From NCBI GenBank assembly GCA_003184365.1, contig NKYR01000126.1, positions 43,401-107,400 on the forward strand: a DNA stretch of 64,000 nt, given 5' to 3'. Below are positions 1 to 11,157 of the stretch, piece by piece (position 1 is the first letter of the stretch; each line of letters starts with the position of its first letter). The position numbers and the translations under genes are program-made. Under the pieces are notes generated by a model. The model was not told the origin of the DNA, did no database searches, and saw only the letters and a program-made list of their open reading frames with translations. Source of the DNA: Evernia prunastri (lineage: Eukaryota > Ascomycota > Lecanoromycetes > Lecanorales > Parmeliaceae).

Positions 1-2683
1 TCTGGAGTGTGCGGATTGCTAAGCTCCTCCAATTCCTGGGCTCGAACTCAAGAATCGTCATGGGACTGCTACCAGGATGCGAGTCTTTAAAAGATTTGCA
101 GCGCAATTTTATAAGAGCTTTCGGCCACCGCCTGTATATGGTCAACTACTCTGAGGAGCTAAGGACTCGTCTTCTTAAGTGGTCCTGGATACAGAAGGAT
201 GTATACGTATGCCCGAGCGGTTTGAAGGCCGACTTTGCATCAATATGCTGATCAAACTGGCCTGAAGACAGATAGTAGACCGAGATTCGGCCACCTTCGA
301 GGTGCCCGGAATAGTGAATGATAGCCTCCGGACAGACCATAGTGGACTCAATAAGTTCAAGTGGCGAAGCCCAGAGTATAGACAAATATTCGGCAGACTC
401 GAAGACATCATTGACAAGCCCCCTAGAGATTTTGTCGATCAAGAACGTCGAGAATACAGCTTTGCCGTAGATTACGAACCCATCATAGAAGCTGTTGATG
501 AGCTTCTTGGTCGCCAAAATAAACTTCGTCTAATTGAGTCTCATCTGCAACGCAAAGAAGGCAAGGGGCCTGTTGTCGTTACTTTACACGGATTTGGCGG
601 TATTGGAAAGACGCAGCTGGCCTCTGCTTTTTTCAATAACCCTTCACAACCCTACAGTGCTCGTTTTCGTCTTGACGGAAGCAGCAGGCTGACTTTTGAG
701 AGTGACTTCTTGAATATTGCGAAAGCAGCCGGTTTGAACAACTCTTCGCCTGCGCTCTCCGAGACGCCCATACAGATTATCTGGGACTGGCTTAATCTAA
801 AAGGCAACAACAAGTGGTTGATCCTACTGGATAACGTGGACAATCCTGGAGATAGCGCAGAACAATTCGATGTCTCAAATTTCCTTAACAATGTACGCCA
901 AGGGTCCGTCATCATCACAACACGCCTACAATGTCTGGATGCGAATGCCAAGCTTGTGCCCAAGCTTATTCAAGTCGGACCTCTCGACAGAGTCGCTGCA
1001 CTCTCCATGCTCAAACACCATGCGAATAAGGATATTCCTGAAGGTGCGTTGACCAAAGACTTTATTGTGTCGGGTTTGACCTGACTTGAATAATTAGAAT
1101 CCGACTGCAAAGAACTACTACGGGAGCTAGACGGACTTCCACTTGCGTTAGTAGTATCTGGTGCATATATGTACCAAACTGGGGTGTCAGTCACGTCGTA
1201 CTTGGACAGCTACAGAGGGGCATGGCAATCACTGATCAAGCTTTTGGGGAAACCTGCAGACTACCAAGACAGGACTCTTGAAACCACCTGGCTGGTATCC
1301 TATAACAGAATACAACGCCAGAGTCCGGCCGCGGCTGATCTGCTCAAATTTTGGGCTTGTGTTGATTACCGCAACCTGGAATACAACCTCGTCCAAGACA
1401 GTAAAGGCTACTTCGAGGCCCCACACCCTTTATCTGACATGGTCAATGATAGACTTACATTCTTCGATGCAATGAGATACCTGATCGGCAACTCCTTTGC
1501 GCAATCAACCGGTAGAGATCAGTGGTCTTTGCACCGAGTACTACACAAGTGGATTTCTGTAACCCTGGAGGAAACCACAGACAAGTCAATCCACCAATGG
1601 TCTATCATTTGCTTGGGTTCTAAAGCTAAAAAGAGGGGAGTGTCGGACTACTGGGTTTCCAGTGGACGCCTGTATACCCATGCTATGCGCTGCGTCGATT
1701 CGGTCAATCTCAGATCTTTGAATCGGCAAGACTCTCCGGAGGAATGGTTCGATCGCCTTGTTGGTCTCGCAAGGCTTTGTATCGCACAGAAAGTGAGCTT
1801 GGACAAAGCTCGGAAGATCCTCGCGTATGTAGTCACGCGCGACCTTAGTTACCTGACATTGTTCGAAATTCCACCTCCTCTGACAAACAGTGATGTGATT
1901 TTGAGAGCCATGAATACTCTCGGAAACACTTATCGAGATGAGAAGTCATACGCCAAAGCTGCACAAATTTATCAGAGGCTTATAGAAGTATTGGACAGCT
2001 TGGACAATGCGAGACGCAACTGGCTGCCGAACGTATGCGACAACTATGTCATGGCCATGTCCATGGGTCGTCGGTTGCAAGATCCCTGGCCTGAAATATC
2101 AGGATTACGGCAGAAAACCCGCAACCTTCTCGAGCTCATGCAGAGAATCGCAGCAGCAGATCGGAGACTTGAAGAAAAGCGTTTTGGTGACGCAGCCAAG
2201 CTCTTTGACTCCCTCCGTCTACAATTAAAGTTGAAGGCTAACGACAAACAGTCCATCAAAGTATGGAAGATGGCAGCTACGTGCTATGCACAGCGTGGAG
2301 ACTATGGTCGAGCAAGGGATCTTTTCGAAGAAGTATTATCAGTGACCCTGAAATCTAAAGGAGGCGATACAAGTTCGATGACTTTGGATATCCTCAACAA
2401 TTACGGCATTGTTTGCCGTAAGCTTGAGGACCCCGGGAAAGCTGAATACTATCTAGGCACTGCCAGGGAGCGTCTCAGACCTCGGAAAGGAATGGCTGAC
2501 GGACTGTACTTGAACGCTACTGAGAATCTCGCCAATCTGTTCTATGAGATGAGGGATTACACGAAAGCCAGGGAGATCTTCGAAGAATGCTTGGTGGAGG
2601 CCGAAGGACGCTTTCCAGATAGGGCAAAGCAGATACAGAGTCAGCTTCGCAGAATGGAAGAGTCTCAAGGGCATCCGGCCTAG
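1..2683 (+). CDS. NLR-like protein: esterase-like end, NB-ARC ATPase, TPR repeats (5' end outside window)
   Basis: Exons 1-200, 272-1043 and 1098-2683; introns 201-271 (GTATAC..CAG) and 1044-1097 (GTGCGT..TTAG) keep frame and join conserved text. The 5' end lies outside the window. The first exon and the start of the second match the end of the DUF676/lipase-like alpha/beta-hydrolase region that heads many fungal NLRs (GLLPGCESLKDLQ, then DRDSATFEVPG). NB-ARC follows: P-loop GFGGIGKT near 605, Walker B WLILLDNVD near 820, RNBS-B GSVIITTR near 905, GLPLAL near 1133. The last ~300 residues are helical repeats with TPR spacing. By family knowledge these are STAND ATPases, candidates for non-self recognition or heterokaryon incompatibility. 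The partner and trigger cannot be read from sequence. Reading frame is intact to the TAG at 2681. Confidence 0.88.
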
Positions 2684-3068
2684 AGTGTAGCACCTTTGTA
2701 TGTGGATAATGTGGATGAAGAATTTGGAGGCTACTTCCGCAGATATGCGAAGCGTCAAACGTCCTTGGCATGGCATAAAATCTAATCTCAATGTGAGCTT
2801 CGCAAGGGGAAAGGGATCTCGGGAGGTCTCATGGTAGATAATATGGTGCCGGCGCACTTTGATTTCTGGCTGTGGGATTTCCAAGGATTATGCATGATGA
2901 TGACTTCCGATAGCGCAGTCAGCCCGGGTGGCAGCCCCATCTTCAAAATGTGCCCTGCCTCGCCTGCATCCCAGAATCTCTTTCAGACCTTGCCGATGCT
3001 CTCGAATCCTCATCGTTGAAACTAGACGTCTTCTTTTTCATTTCCCTAGTCTTGTCCGCGAGTATGTC
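2684..3068. other. Intergenic, no supported gene
   Basis: 385 bp between the NLR-like gene and the decayed zinc-finger copy. Only short, overlapping frames without family resemblance are present. It probably holds the 3' end of the NLR-like transcript. Confidence 0.5.
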
Positions 3069-3959
3069 ATGTTGGCGCAAAATTCACAAGGTCTTTCAGT
3101 CTCAGCGGTTCCCACTGCCGCCGAAGTCGAGGATCTCCCGCAACCACAGCACTATGGATACAAGTCACAAGGTGCTGCCGTAAATGAAGAAGCATGTCGA
3201 TATGAGGAGGAGCAGCAGCAGGAGGAGGAGGGGGAGGAGGAGGAGGAAGAGTGCATACGAGAGGAGGGTGGTATAGAGGAGGCAGTAAGCATAATGAAGG
3301 TGGAAAGTACAACGGACGAGAAAAAGCCCCTGAATACCAGCGACTTGGCTTTGGAAAGCGTAGAAAAATACGAGGTGTGCATGAACTCGGGCTCCTGCAG
3401 GCTTCTTTCCACTGATAGCTGGAGTAGCAACTCCGCCTTCATGGCTTTATTGACCGCCGGTATCATTACAATATTACCCGCGATGCCAACTCTCTGAGTA
3501 CCGGCCGAAACACCACTAGTACGGAGCCTGGTTCTGCTGGTCAAGCGTCACCGGATTATGTCATGAGCGCTGATTTCATCAAGTTTGTTGAAGACATGTG
3601 GCCTTTGGACGAGAGGTTGAAAACTTTGTAGAAAAATTCGGGGCCAGATATTGACGACTTCTGCTTTCTTATCCCAACCTCTCCTTCCGCATAGCCAGCG
3701 ATGGCCCAAATGTTTTCACATCAGCTCCTGCGTACACGACCTCAAACGTCATCTGACCGCACACTTTTCCCTAACGGTCGATGAGCTACTCGATTGCGAA
3801 TACAAGTGGTGCGGGTGCACAGGCCTGAGCAGTGTCAAGAGAGAAGATCAGCGCAAGGCACACTACAGGAAGGTTCACATGAAGGAGGGCGAGTACCCGA
3901 AGAAGGCCACGGGAGAGAAAGAATTGTGTGGCCAAAATGGAGAAGGCCCAGTTGACTGA
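3069..3959 (+). pseudogene. Decayed C2H2 zinc-finger paralogue
   Basis: The end (about 3690-3920) reads as two C2H2 fingers closely related to the intact minus-strand gene at 6959-7626. HISSCVHDLKRH aligns with HTSSRAHELKRH there, and LLDCEYKWCG with LLDCEFSSCG, followed by AHYRKVH against EHYRKVH. Upstream, about 3450-3540 also resembles the paralogue (YHYNITRDANSLS against YYNVTSDAHSLS), in a different frame and followed by a stop at 3629. The first finger lacks about five residues, including its second zinc cysteine; the second finger keeps C-x4-C and H-x4-H. An acidic stretch at 3180-3300, encoded by GAG/CAG-rich repeats, precedes this. Unusual introns could rescue part of it, but the missing cysteine and frame breaks favour decay. 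Any DNA-binding role is inferred from the family only. Confidence 0.5.
3205..3252 (+). repeat. GAG/CAG-rich low-complexity tract
   Basis: About 48 bp of imperfect GAG, GGA and CAG triplets. Read in the frame of the flanking acidic segment it encodes a Glu/Gln run; read as DNA it is a simple purine-rich repeat. Confidence 0.7.
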
Positions 3960-4793
3960 GCTGGACTGATTGGTCGTGGTTGGACAGTGGATGCATAGCG
4001 ACTGGTGACTGTTTTGCCAGAATCGCTACGACGCCCTGCAACAAGCCTTATTGTACCCTCGGTCCTGCAGAATGCACACACCCGCGTGCTGCCTAGACTC
4101 ATACGCAGACTAGTCAGGATGTAGCGCGCAACCCCGCTGCTCTTTGTCAGACACAGAACTAAACACAAGCTGCCCTTACCCAACAACTTGACAATGAATC
4201 GGAAGAATGCACGGTTCTGGAGCGGTTGTCGGTTCGCTTGGAAGCAAGCCTGATCCTACTCTACGAAAGTCTTTGACTGGAATGGCATGGAAATTTCTGA
4301 ATAAACACTATGAAAGTGACTCAGAGGTTCCTTCATCTCATGCTAAAGTAGAAGATAGAGGCACTGCAACACCCTTGAACCAGCGTCATACCTCCGCAAA
4401 ACAAACCGCGCAGCTAGCCTTGATAGATACCAGAACAGTCGATTTGCAAACAATGAATACAAAGCTGATCGCAAAATAAACTAACATAGAGGGAGAAGAC
4501 TTCAACAGAGAAGCGGGATAGAGCCTCCAGGAAGAATCGGAAGCGCTTGGACTACGTGGTGTCCTTTCCACCCCTTGACACACTCTGGGGCTTGAACCGA
4601 CTGCCTTGCAACGTCCTTCTCAACAATTGGAAGACCTTTACAACCTGTGATAGGGTGGTCGTTGGTACGAGACGTTGGCGATCCCATGTTGAGGGGCTTA
4701 TAACAATCGACCCATGACGCACGAGTAACATCTAAATAGCCTCGTCGTCTGCAAGCGTTGCCTTGCATACCCTACGCTTATCGAACGCGTTCC
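3960..4793. other. Intergenic, no supported gene
   Basis: A frame at 4207-4479 on the plus strand encodes 90 residues with no recognisable motif, and I do not call it. Nothing else stands out. The region lies between the converging ends of the decayed zinc-finger copy and the orphan gene at 4794-5726. Confidence 0.4.
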
Positions 4794-5726
4794 TTAGAGC
4801 ATGACTCCGCCTTCGGTCGAAGAGGGTGCCGATGAAATACTTTCGGACGATCGCACTCCAGGGGGCCGATAGCAGAAAAGAACCCTGAAACGTGGCAACG
4901 ACGTGGTCTTGGGTGGCTTATACTCCGATCTTACATGTTGTTGACGAAAGAAGGTCTTGACCTCCCGCTTTTCTGTGTACTTACAAACGACGATGATGCA
5001 AGGTGCCGCAGTCGCCTCGCTTGTACCAAAGACTTCTAGATGAATCGAGACCCACAAATTGAGTCCTCTATTCTCCATGTATTCCTGAAGAAGCCGCTCG
5101 AAAATCTCACACAATTCGCGAAAACGGCATTTATCAGGCTCTGGTATGTCCACATCGAAAACTTTGAGCATGGTGGGTGTTCGCTCGTTGCTGTAGTACC
5201 TTTTGCGGACACGATCAATCATTACGCTACAGGACCTCGGCTTGCCATCAGAGTCCAGGACCGTCCAAATTTCGCGATGATCAGACCAGGGATCCGATGT
5301 ATCGCGCGACGCCAATGCAGGGCCATTCGTCAGACTGTGGGAGGCTCTGACATTGGTAGTTTGTCGATAGAATCGAGCGGACAACTCATCAGAAGACAAT
5401 GAGCGCTCTGCACCACTCGCGAGAGTTTGGTTCGTCTCTTGGCCGGTGCTCAGAGAGATGGCTTCACTTGCCCGGTTGTAATGGTACTTGACATGATTGT
5501 TTCCGCCGTGTTCAATGCGGGGGAGCGAGCTGGAATGGCTCAACTCAAGACGTTGGACGACTTCCGTGGTGAGTTGGCGTATATTGTGTTCGGAATGGTG
5601 GTCATTGGGATCAAGGAGAACATGACCGGAGTTGTTACCTGGTCCAGACATACCCGGGAAAGCGAATGGCGGCGACGGCGGCCGGGGTGGTGTGGGAGCT
5701 CGTGGTTCATTGTGCTGGAACTGCAT
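4794..5726 (-). CDS. Orphan protein, 310 residues, unknown function
   Basis: One uninterrupted 311-codon frame; the ATG at 5726 opens MQFQHNEPRAPTPPRPPSPP. Residues 1-130 are Pro-, Ser-, His- and Asn-rich and look disordered. Residues 150-290 look folded, with alternating hydrophobic and charged segments (EIWTVLDSDGKPRSCSVMIDR, then FRELCEIFERLLQEYM). No signal peptide, membrane helix or catalytic motif is visible. I do not recognise the family. It sits between two oppositely oriented copies of a C2H2 zinc-finger gene, which may mean the block arose by inverted duplication or that the genes belong together. The length of frame and its composition support a real gene; no function is inferred. 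Confidence 0.6.
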   Translation of the reverse strand: MQFQHNEPRAPTPPRPPSPPFAFPGMSGPGNNSGHVLLDPNDHHSEHNIRQLTTEVVQRLELSHSSSLPRIEHGGNNHVKYHYNRASEAISLSTGQETNQTLASGAERSLSSDELSARFYRQTTNVRASHSLTNGPALASRDTSDPWSDHREIWTVLDSDGKPRSCSVMIDRVRKRYYSNERTPTMLKVFDVDIPEPDKCRFRELCEIFERLLQEYMENRGLNLWVSIHLEVFGTSEATAAPCIIVVCKYTEKREVKTFFRQQHVRSEYKPPKTTSLPRFRVLFCYRPPGVRSSESISSAPSSTEGGVML

Positions 5727-6958
5727 ATCGCGTTCGGGATTGCCTCAAGGGGAACGGCAGGGCTAGACCAAGGGTACAAGCATCAGAATAACAAAACAGC
5801 GGAAGCTGGTAATCCTAAAAACCAGTCGGCTGGCAATGGTATCATAATGCACCGGTTCTCCACCGGAGAAGTCTCGCAGGACCAACTTTAGTAAAATATT
5901 GTTCAGGCTGCTGCCTCTGCAATCTTCATGCACAGCCCACTATCGATATCATTAGTTAAAGCCGACGGACTTAATGTGTACACTTTGGTATTGGCTGACT
6001 ATCCATCAGCATTCAGTGATCCACAGCTTCTTCAAAGCGATCTCAGAATTTGGCTGCATCGCTAAAATTGCGCTTGACTGTTGATCACTACAATACTGGT
6101 CCTACAGCGATAGCACCTGTGAAGGCCACAAGCCACAATGTCCCCATCCCAGCGAGGAAACCGAGCCGTAGCCGTGCTCGCTTGCAGAACCGCCCTGATA
6201 TCATCCATTGGGTGCCGGATGACCACACCTGCCCCTCTCTAGCGTCCTTCACAGCCCCATCAACCGCATGAACAGTCTGCAGGAGTCGGATGCTTTGTTG
6301 GGTGTGAGTGATACCTTAGATGTAGGCTGGGTACAGGATAGCGAGCATGGTGATGTTCGATCTGAAATCAACAATAACAATTACCCCCTTAGCGCTGATC
6401 AGAGTTTCCCTTGTCGATTGGGTTGACGTCTAATCTAGCGTAGTACCTATTGCGGTTCCAACAATGTGACTCCAGAATTGTAGTTCGATTATTCGGTACG
6501 GACGCCCAAGACGTCCGGATTGTATGGTGTAGGACACAATATCGATGCTATGTCATCTGGCCAGGTAAAGCTGAGCAAAGACTGGACAGCTGTTGAAATG
6601 TACGCAGCAGAGCTATGAGATGAGACTAGTTGGATTCAGTAGAAGCCATGCATTTGCAGAAAACAAGCGCCGCGAGAATATACTGTAAGAGATAGAAATC
6701 TACGGAGACTATGGAAAGAAAGCGACGAATGAAAACATGTTGTGGAAGTCGTTGATAGAGTATCCTGAAGCTTGAGGCAGGCTGGTGGAGGAGCGACACG
6801 TTGGTCTATTTCATACTCCGAAGAAATACTGAAGATCGGACCCGCATAAACACCAGCACGATAAAGGTCGAGACGAGGGCTTTCAGTGATGTATATGAAG
6901 TGAGTTGCTCCTAACCAGGGCATTATGGAACCTAAGGTAAGGTATGACCGCTCCCTTT
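5727..6958. other. Intergenic, 1.2 kb, no supported gene
   Basis: Upstream region of the orphan gene and downstream region of the zinc-finger gene. Minus-strand frames at 6636-6962 and plus-strand frames at 6050-6271 lack family resemblance and look like chance frames. Confidence 0.45.
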
Positions 6959-7626
6959 TCAAGTTCTCCGATGATTTTCCATATCTTTACCTGGAATCTT
7001 CGCCTCTTTCCTTTCTCCCCGATCACTCCTCGAGACCTTTCTTTCTTCCCCGTGCACTTTCCTGTAATGCTCCTTCAGATGATCCTTTATCTTGAACCCT
7101 TTGTTGCCAACACGACCGCACGAGCTGAATTCACAGTCCAGTAGTACAGGAGGGGGATCAGGGATATGTGTGGACATGTGTCGTTTCAACTCATGAGCAC
7201 GAGAGCTGGTGTGTTCACAATTAGGAAATAGGCAGGGATATTCGTAGAGGCTGCGGTATGTGGAGAGCGGGGCGCCGTTGGTTGAGGAGTCGCGGGAACT
7301 CGGCCTCGAGTTGTTGGCGCTGTTTCGGCCACTACTGGTGCTGCTGAGAGAATGCGCATCGCTTGTCACATTGTAATAGTCACACTTAGGAGATGATATC
7401 AAGTGTTATGAAAGTCTGTGGACCAAGCAATAAGCACCTGGGGAGACGCGTAAATGTATGGGTCTTGTGAAGAGGAACTTTGGCAGGTCCCTGATGGAAG
7501 GTAGTCTGTAAGGCTTCTTGTGGGTACCTGGATCATGGATGGGTACTGGTATTTTGTTGGAGGATAACCGTAGTAGGCATTTCGTGGCTGCCCTTCTGAA
7601 GACATAAGTAGGTTGTAAACCGTCAC
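6959..7626 (-). CDS. Small C2H2 zinc-finger protein (putative transcription factor)
   Basis: Two exons, complement of 7438-7626 and 6959-7384, joined across a 53-nt intron (7385-7437, GTGCTT..TAAG) in phase 0; 204 residues. Residues 1-63 are Tyr/Pro/Ser-rich. A Ser/Asn-rich linker follows. Two C2H2 fingers come next: the first is C-x4-C-x12-H-x3-H around the HELKRH motif; the second starts LLDCEFSSCG and ends EHYRKVH. A basic tail rich in Arg, Lys and Glu closes the protein. This tandem-finger layout is common in mould transcription factors of unknown target. An upstream or downstream start (the next Met is near 7605) is possible. A decayed paralogue lies 3 kb away on the other strand. Confidence 0.7.
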
Positions 7627-8712
7627 TCTTGGCCGTTCACCTGTTGGCCATCTGAGCTGGACGTCGACAGCATTCCGACTGAAGAGTTGCGACTACGCTG
7701 CAAACAGTGGCAGCCAGAAGGAACCATAACTGGGTATCAGAGCTACCTTATGTCAATAAGGTAGAAATGTCGACCAGGGTTGGGAAGCCCAATATTAGCG
7801 TATGCAAGAAAATACCTGAATCCTGGATGCCTTCTAAACCTCAGCTCACGCTAAGTTTTAATACGAACATAACCATTAGCTTTCTTTTCACTCGTAGATC
7901 AAATCCTCTCAATCTATCGCGAAGAGAAATTAACAATACATCTATTACATTTTATTATTTATGATATGATTGAATAAAGTTGACAGTTCTTATTCCCAAG
8001 AAATGTTCAATCATTTATTTCTGACGTGATTGAATCGGAAATATAGATTTTTTTTCTTTGTTAATCTATGTATTCTTGTTCCCTCTAATCGTATTGTTAC
8101 ATACGCTAAAGCTTAGATGGGCTGAGGTTGAGAAGCATCCTGAATGCTTGGCGCTGAATGCTTGGCGCTGAGAAAATTGCCTCGCGCCCACTATGGATAT
8201 CCTCGATAGTAAAATTTATGAGTACAGCATAATAGAAATGCTCTATATTTATCATACCTATTCTTAACATTGCGATTCTAATACAGTTAAACTAAGAAGC
8301 TATGTATTGGCAAGGGAATGCACAGTGCGAGACTATACCTTTAAGGAGAGAAGTACGAAGAGCAACGGTCCGCGCTGGTTCAAAGCTCCCTCATCGGTAT
8401 TGCCTCACTCATTGAGCTCGTCACTGGGACACTGTCAAAAAGATGAAAATTTGGGACGAAAAGGGTCTATGCAAAGGATCTTTCGCTCTGGCCGGAGAAA
8501 TGTTTCCGTGGGCCAGCGGCTCAGGTGTCCTGCGCTGTAGAGCAACATGGGGTTCACTAAGAGATACTTTGGAAGCGTGTGCTCCAGGCTACGCAGCCTT
8601 GACCCAGAGCAGAGAGGCATCTGCTCCGTCTTCGGATTATGACTAGAACGGATTCTTTGTGGTCATTAAACCGTAAGTATAATGAGTAGCTATATAAGCG
8701 CACTGTAAGAGA
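7627..8712. other. Intergenic with AT-rich tract
   Basis: About 1.1 kb. The part from 7850 to 8300 is markedly AT-rich compared with its surroundings and has no frame worth calling; it could be an old, decayed repeat. A 14-bp direct tandem duplication (GAATGCTTGGCGCT) lies near 8141-8171. The part after 8300 contains only short frames. Confidence 0.45.
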
Positions 8713-10477
8713 TTACTTGAACTGGTCCTCGGTGACACCCTTGCCCATAGCGCTCGTCGAGCTCACACCGCCGGTTAGCATTTTCAGCAAGTTGTCGACG
8801 TAGTTGGCACCCGACCATTTCTGGTGAGTCACCACATCAATCTTGCCTTCCATTTCTGGTTCCTGAACAAGCTCTCCATACGCACGCATGCCTTGCTTAG
8901 CATATGCTTTTGAGAATTGATCGGAGATCAGAGCCGTGGTGTGCAGGCCGGCAAGCGTAATGAACTGCCAGCAGTATCCAAGCTTACCTAGGCGCTTGAT
9001 GTAAGTCTCCTGCTCATCTCGCGGCATAGCTGCTTTCCAATTGAAGGACGGTGATAGATTGTAGGCGAGTCTGATGATATTGTTAGCTTTGCAAAAAGAC
9101 TTGAACTCGTCAAGAGGAGACACACTTTTGCTCAGGCCAGACAGCGTGCACCCCGTTAGCGAATTCTTCTGCCTGCTTGTAATCTGGCTTCGCGCTCTCC
9201 ATCCATATCATATCTGCATAAGGCGCGTAAGCAATTGCTCGGTTTACAGCGCATCCGCAGCCGCCCCGATAACGGTAGAAACCCTCTCTTGTCCGCGGCG
9301 AGTCCCAGTCCCAGTGGATGTCGACGCCAGTCAGACCCTTGGCGATGGCTCTCGACTCGGAGTTGCTCTTGCCCCTGACCATTGATCGATACTCTTTGAT
9401 CAATGCTGCTTTGTTGACGTGTACCCCAGCGTTGATCATGTCTTCGACTGCGTCGTCAAAAAGCTTGAGACCTGCTTGGGCCATCCATTGGTCTTCGATC
9501 GCTTGTAGTTGCTCCCCAGTCTTTCCAGATTGCTCGGCTGCTACCATCAGGTCGTTCAAAGGCTGAAGAGCTGGATTTGTCATGCCTAGGATGAAACTGT
9601 GGTCCCGAGGATCGACTGTGGAGCTGATGAGTGTTGCGGCTTCAGAGTCTGTACGGGCAACGGCGAGAAGATCGGTACCCATGATATCAGCTTGGGCTCT
9701 GATAGCCACCAGGCGGTTGATGTGCTCGCTGATCGGTACGAGCACCTTCCCTGCCATGTGGCCACATTTCTTCGTCCCAGGCGCTTGGTCTTCGATGTGA
9801 ATGCCTGCTGCTCCTTTTTCGATAAAAAGCTTTGTAAGCTTCATGATTGCTGTAAGACCACCATGACCCGTGTCTGCATCTGCAATTATGGGTCGAAGGA
9901 AGTCCGTATTTGCAACGTTGCCTCGGTTCGCCTTGGGTGTAGAGATTCGCTCTTCTCTCTGCTTGCGGTCGTGGAAAAGTTGGGCCATGAAGAGATGTTG
10001 GACTTTATTGGGGACAGTGTTCTACAGTTCCTCAATACTCAGGGTATCACTTCTTGAGCAATGCGTCTCACCATTGGGTAGTCTGCCAGATCCGGCGAGG
10101 GTTCGTCCGTAGACGACGCAGTTGACGAGCATTGCCAGCCGGATACATAGACTGTGTCAAGGTATTTCGCCATCTGCGTGAGCATTGTTGGTTCCAAGCA
10201 GCCATACGTGTAGCTGGCATCGCCGTTCTGAAGATTACATCAGTGAGCCTGACGATTTCGCGGCGGGCTGCCTGAAACCTACCTTGAATCTTCCTTCAAC
10301 GATATTCCACAATTTCTTGCTCATAGCATTGCTGGGATATTCGATTTTGAGATTCCCTCTCTTAGCAACGATTTGCTCAGCCGTGAAGGGCCGCTTGGTA
10401 TACCTCCATCTAGAGTCTGTCCACCAATTCTTCACGGCGTTGACGTCCGCTTGGTAAAGCTGGTCCTCAAGATCCAT
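8713..10477 (-). CDS. icl1: Isocitrate lyase (glyoxylate cycle)
   Basis: Four exons, complement of 10283-10477, 10072-10227, 9126-10021 and 8713-9070, with introns of 55, 50 and 55 nt; the spliced frame is 534 residues, the family's usual size. It cleaves isocitrate to glyoxylate and succinate for growth on C2 compounds and fatty acids, usually in peroxisomes. Visible signatures: WRYTKRPFTAEQIVAKRGNL near the start, the catalytic KKCGHM at about residue 201, HINRLVAIRAQADIMG after it, and PSFNW plus TYIKRLG toward the end. KKCGHM followed by AGKVLVPISEH fits ICL rather than 2-methylisocitrate lyase. I chose the ATG at 10477 because it opens the conserved start; an extra 5' exon cannot be excluded. 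All introns interrupt conserved text cleanly and no lesion is seen. Confidence 0.95.
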
Positions 10478-11157
10478 TGAAGATATTGGGACGGCGAACA
10501 AGAACCGTTTTTGATCGGCCAGCGTTGCCGTCTTGTAGGACAACTCTTCTCTGGGAGTGCTGGGGCCGTATGATTGATATAATTGAGTTGAAAAGGCAAA
10601 CAAGCGCGTTGCAATCGGCGGTCTCGAGCAAGGTAGGTGAAGGAGGAGAGAGGATTCCAAGTTTCGGAGACGGCTCGATATGGGACGGAAGGTTTCGGCT
10701 TATTGACTTCATAATGGCGGCCGAGGCTTTCATGGTGGAGTCGCATTGTTGTTTGGCTGATATGGTTTTCGTCCGGTCCAAAGGCATGGCCCGGTCCAAA
10801 GGGAACTGGGTGGAAGGATGTTTTTGTTGATTATTTGACGCCGAAGTTCTTCCGGACCCAAATTTGCTGCATCTCTATTATCTACACTGATTGAGTTATT
10901 GGAAAGTGATCTCAATTCCCTCACGTATGATTGTGTTCTCATGCTTGATGTGCCTGCGTGAGATTTAGTCATGTGGAAGGGCATGCTGAAAGTTGGTGGT
11001 GCTGTATGCGAATTATTTGCCTCGGTTCGGTACACCTGCCTCCGCTACGAGTTAAAAGTTTCCTCATTTTATGGATGTGTGTTCGCCCAGCCTTGGCATT
11101 TTCGAACATCAGACCGCCTGCGTCCAGGTTGATGGTGAGGTGTATTTTAACATTGTG
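10478..11157. promoter_or_regulatory. Divergent upstream region shared by icl1 and the OTU gene
   Basis: 680 bp between two genes transcribed away from each other, so it must hold both promoters and 5' leaders. Frames reaching back from icl1 to 10799 are not conserved with the enzyme and probably belong to the leader. I did not identify a specific carbon-source control site. Confidence 0.5.

Noticed and set aside
9599..10057. Plus-strand frame over isocitrate lyase
   Set aside because: Shadow of a well-supported minus-strand enzyme.
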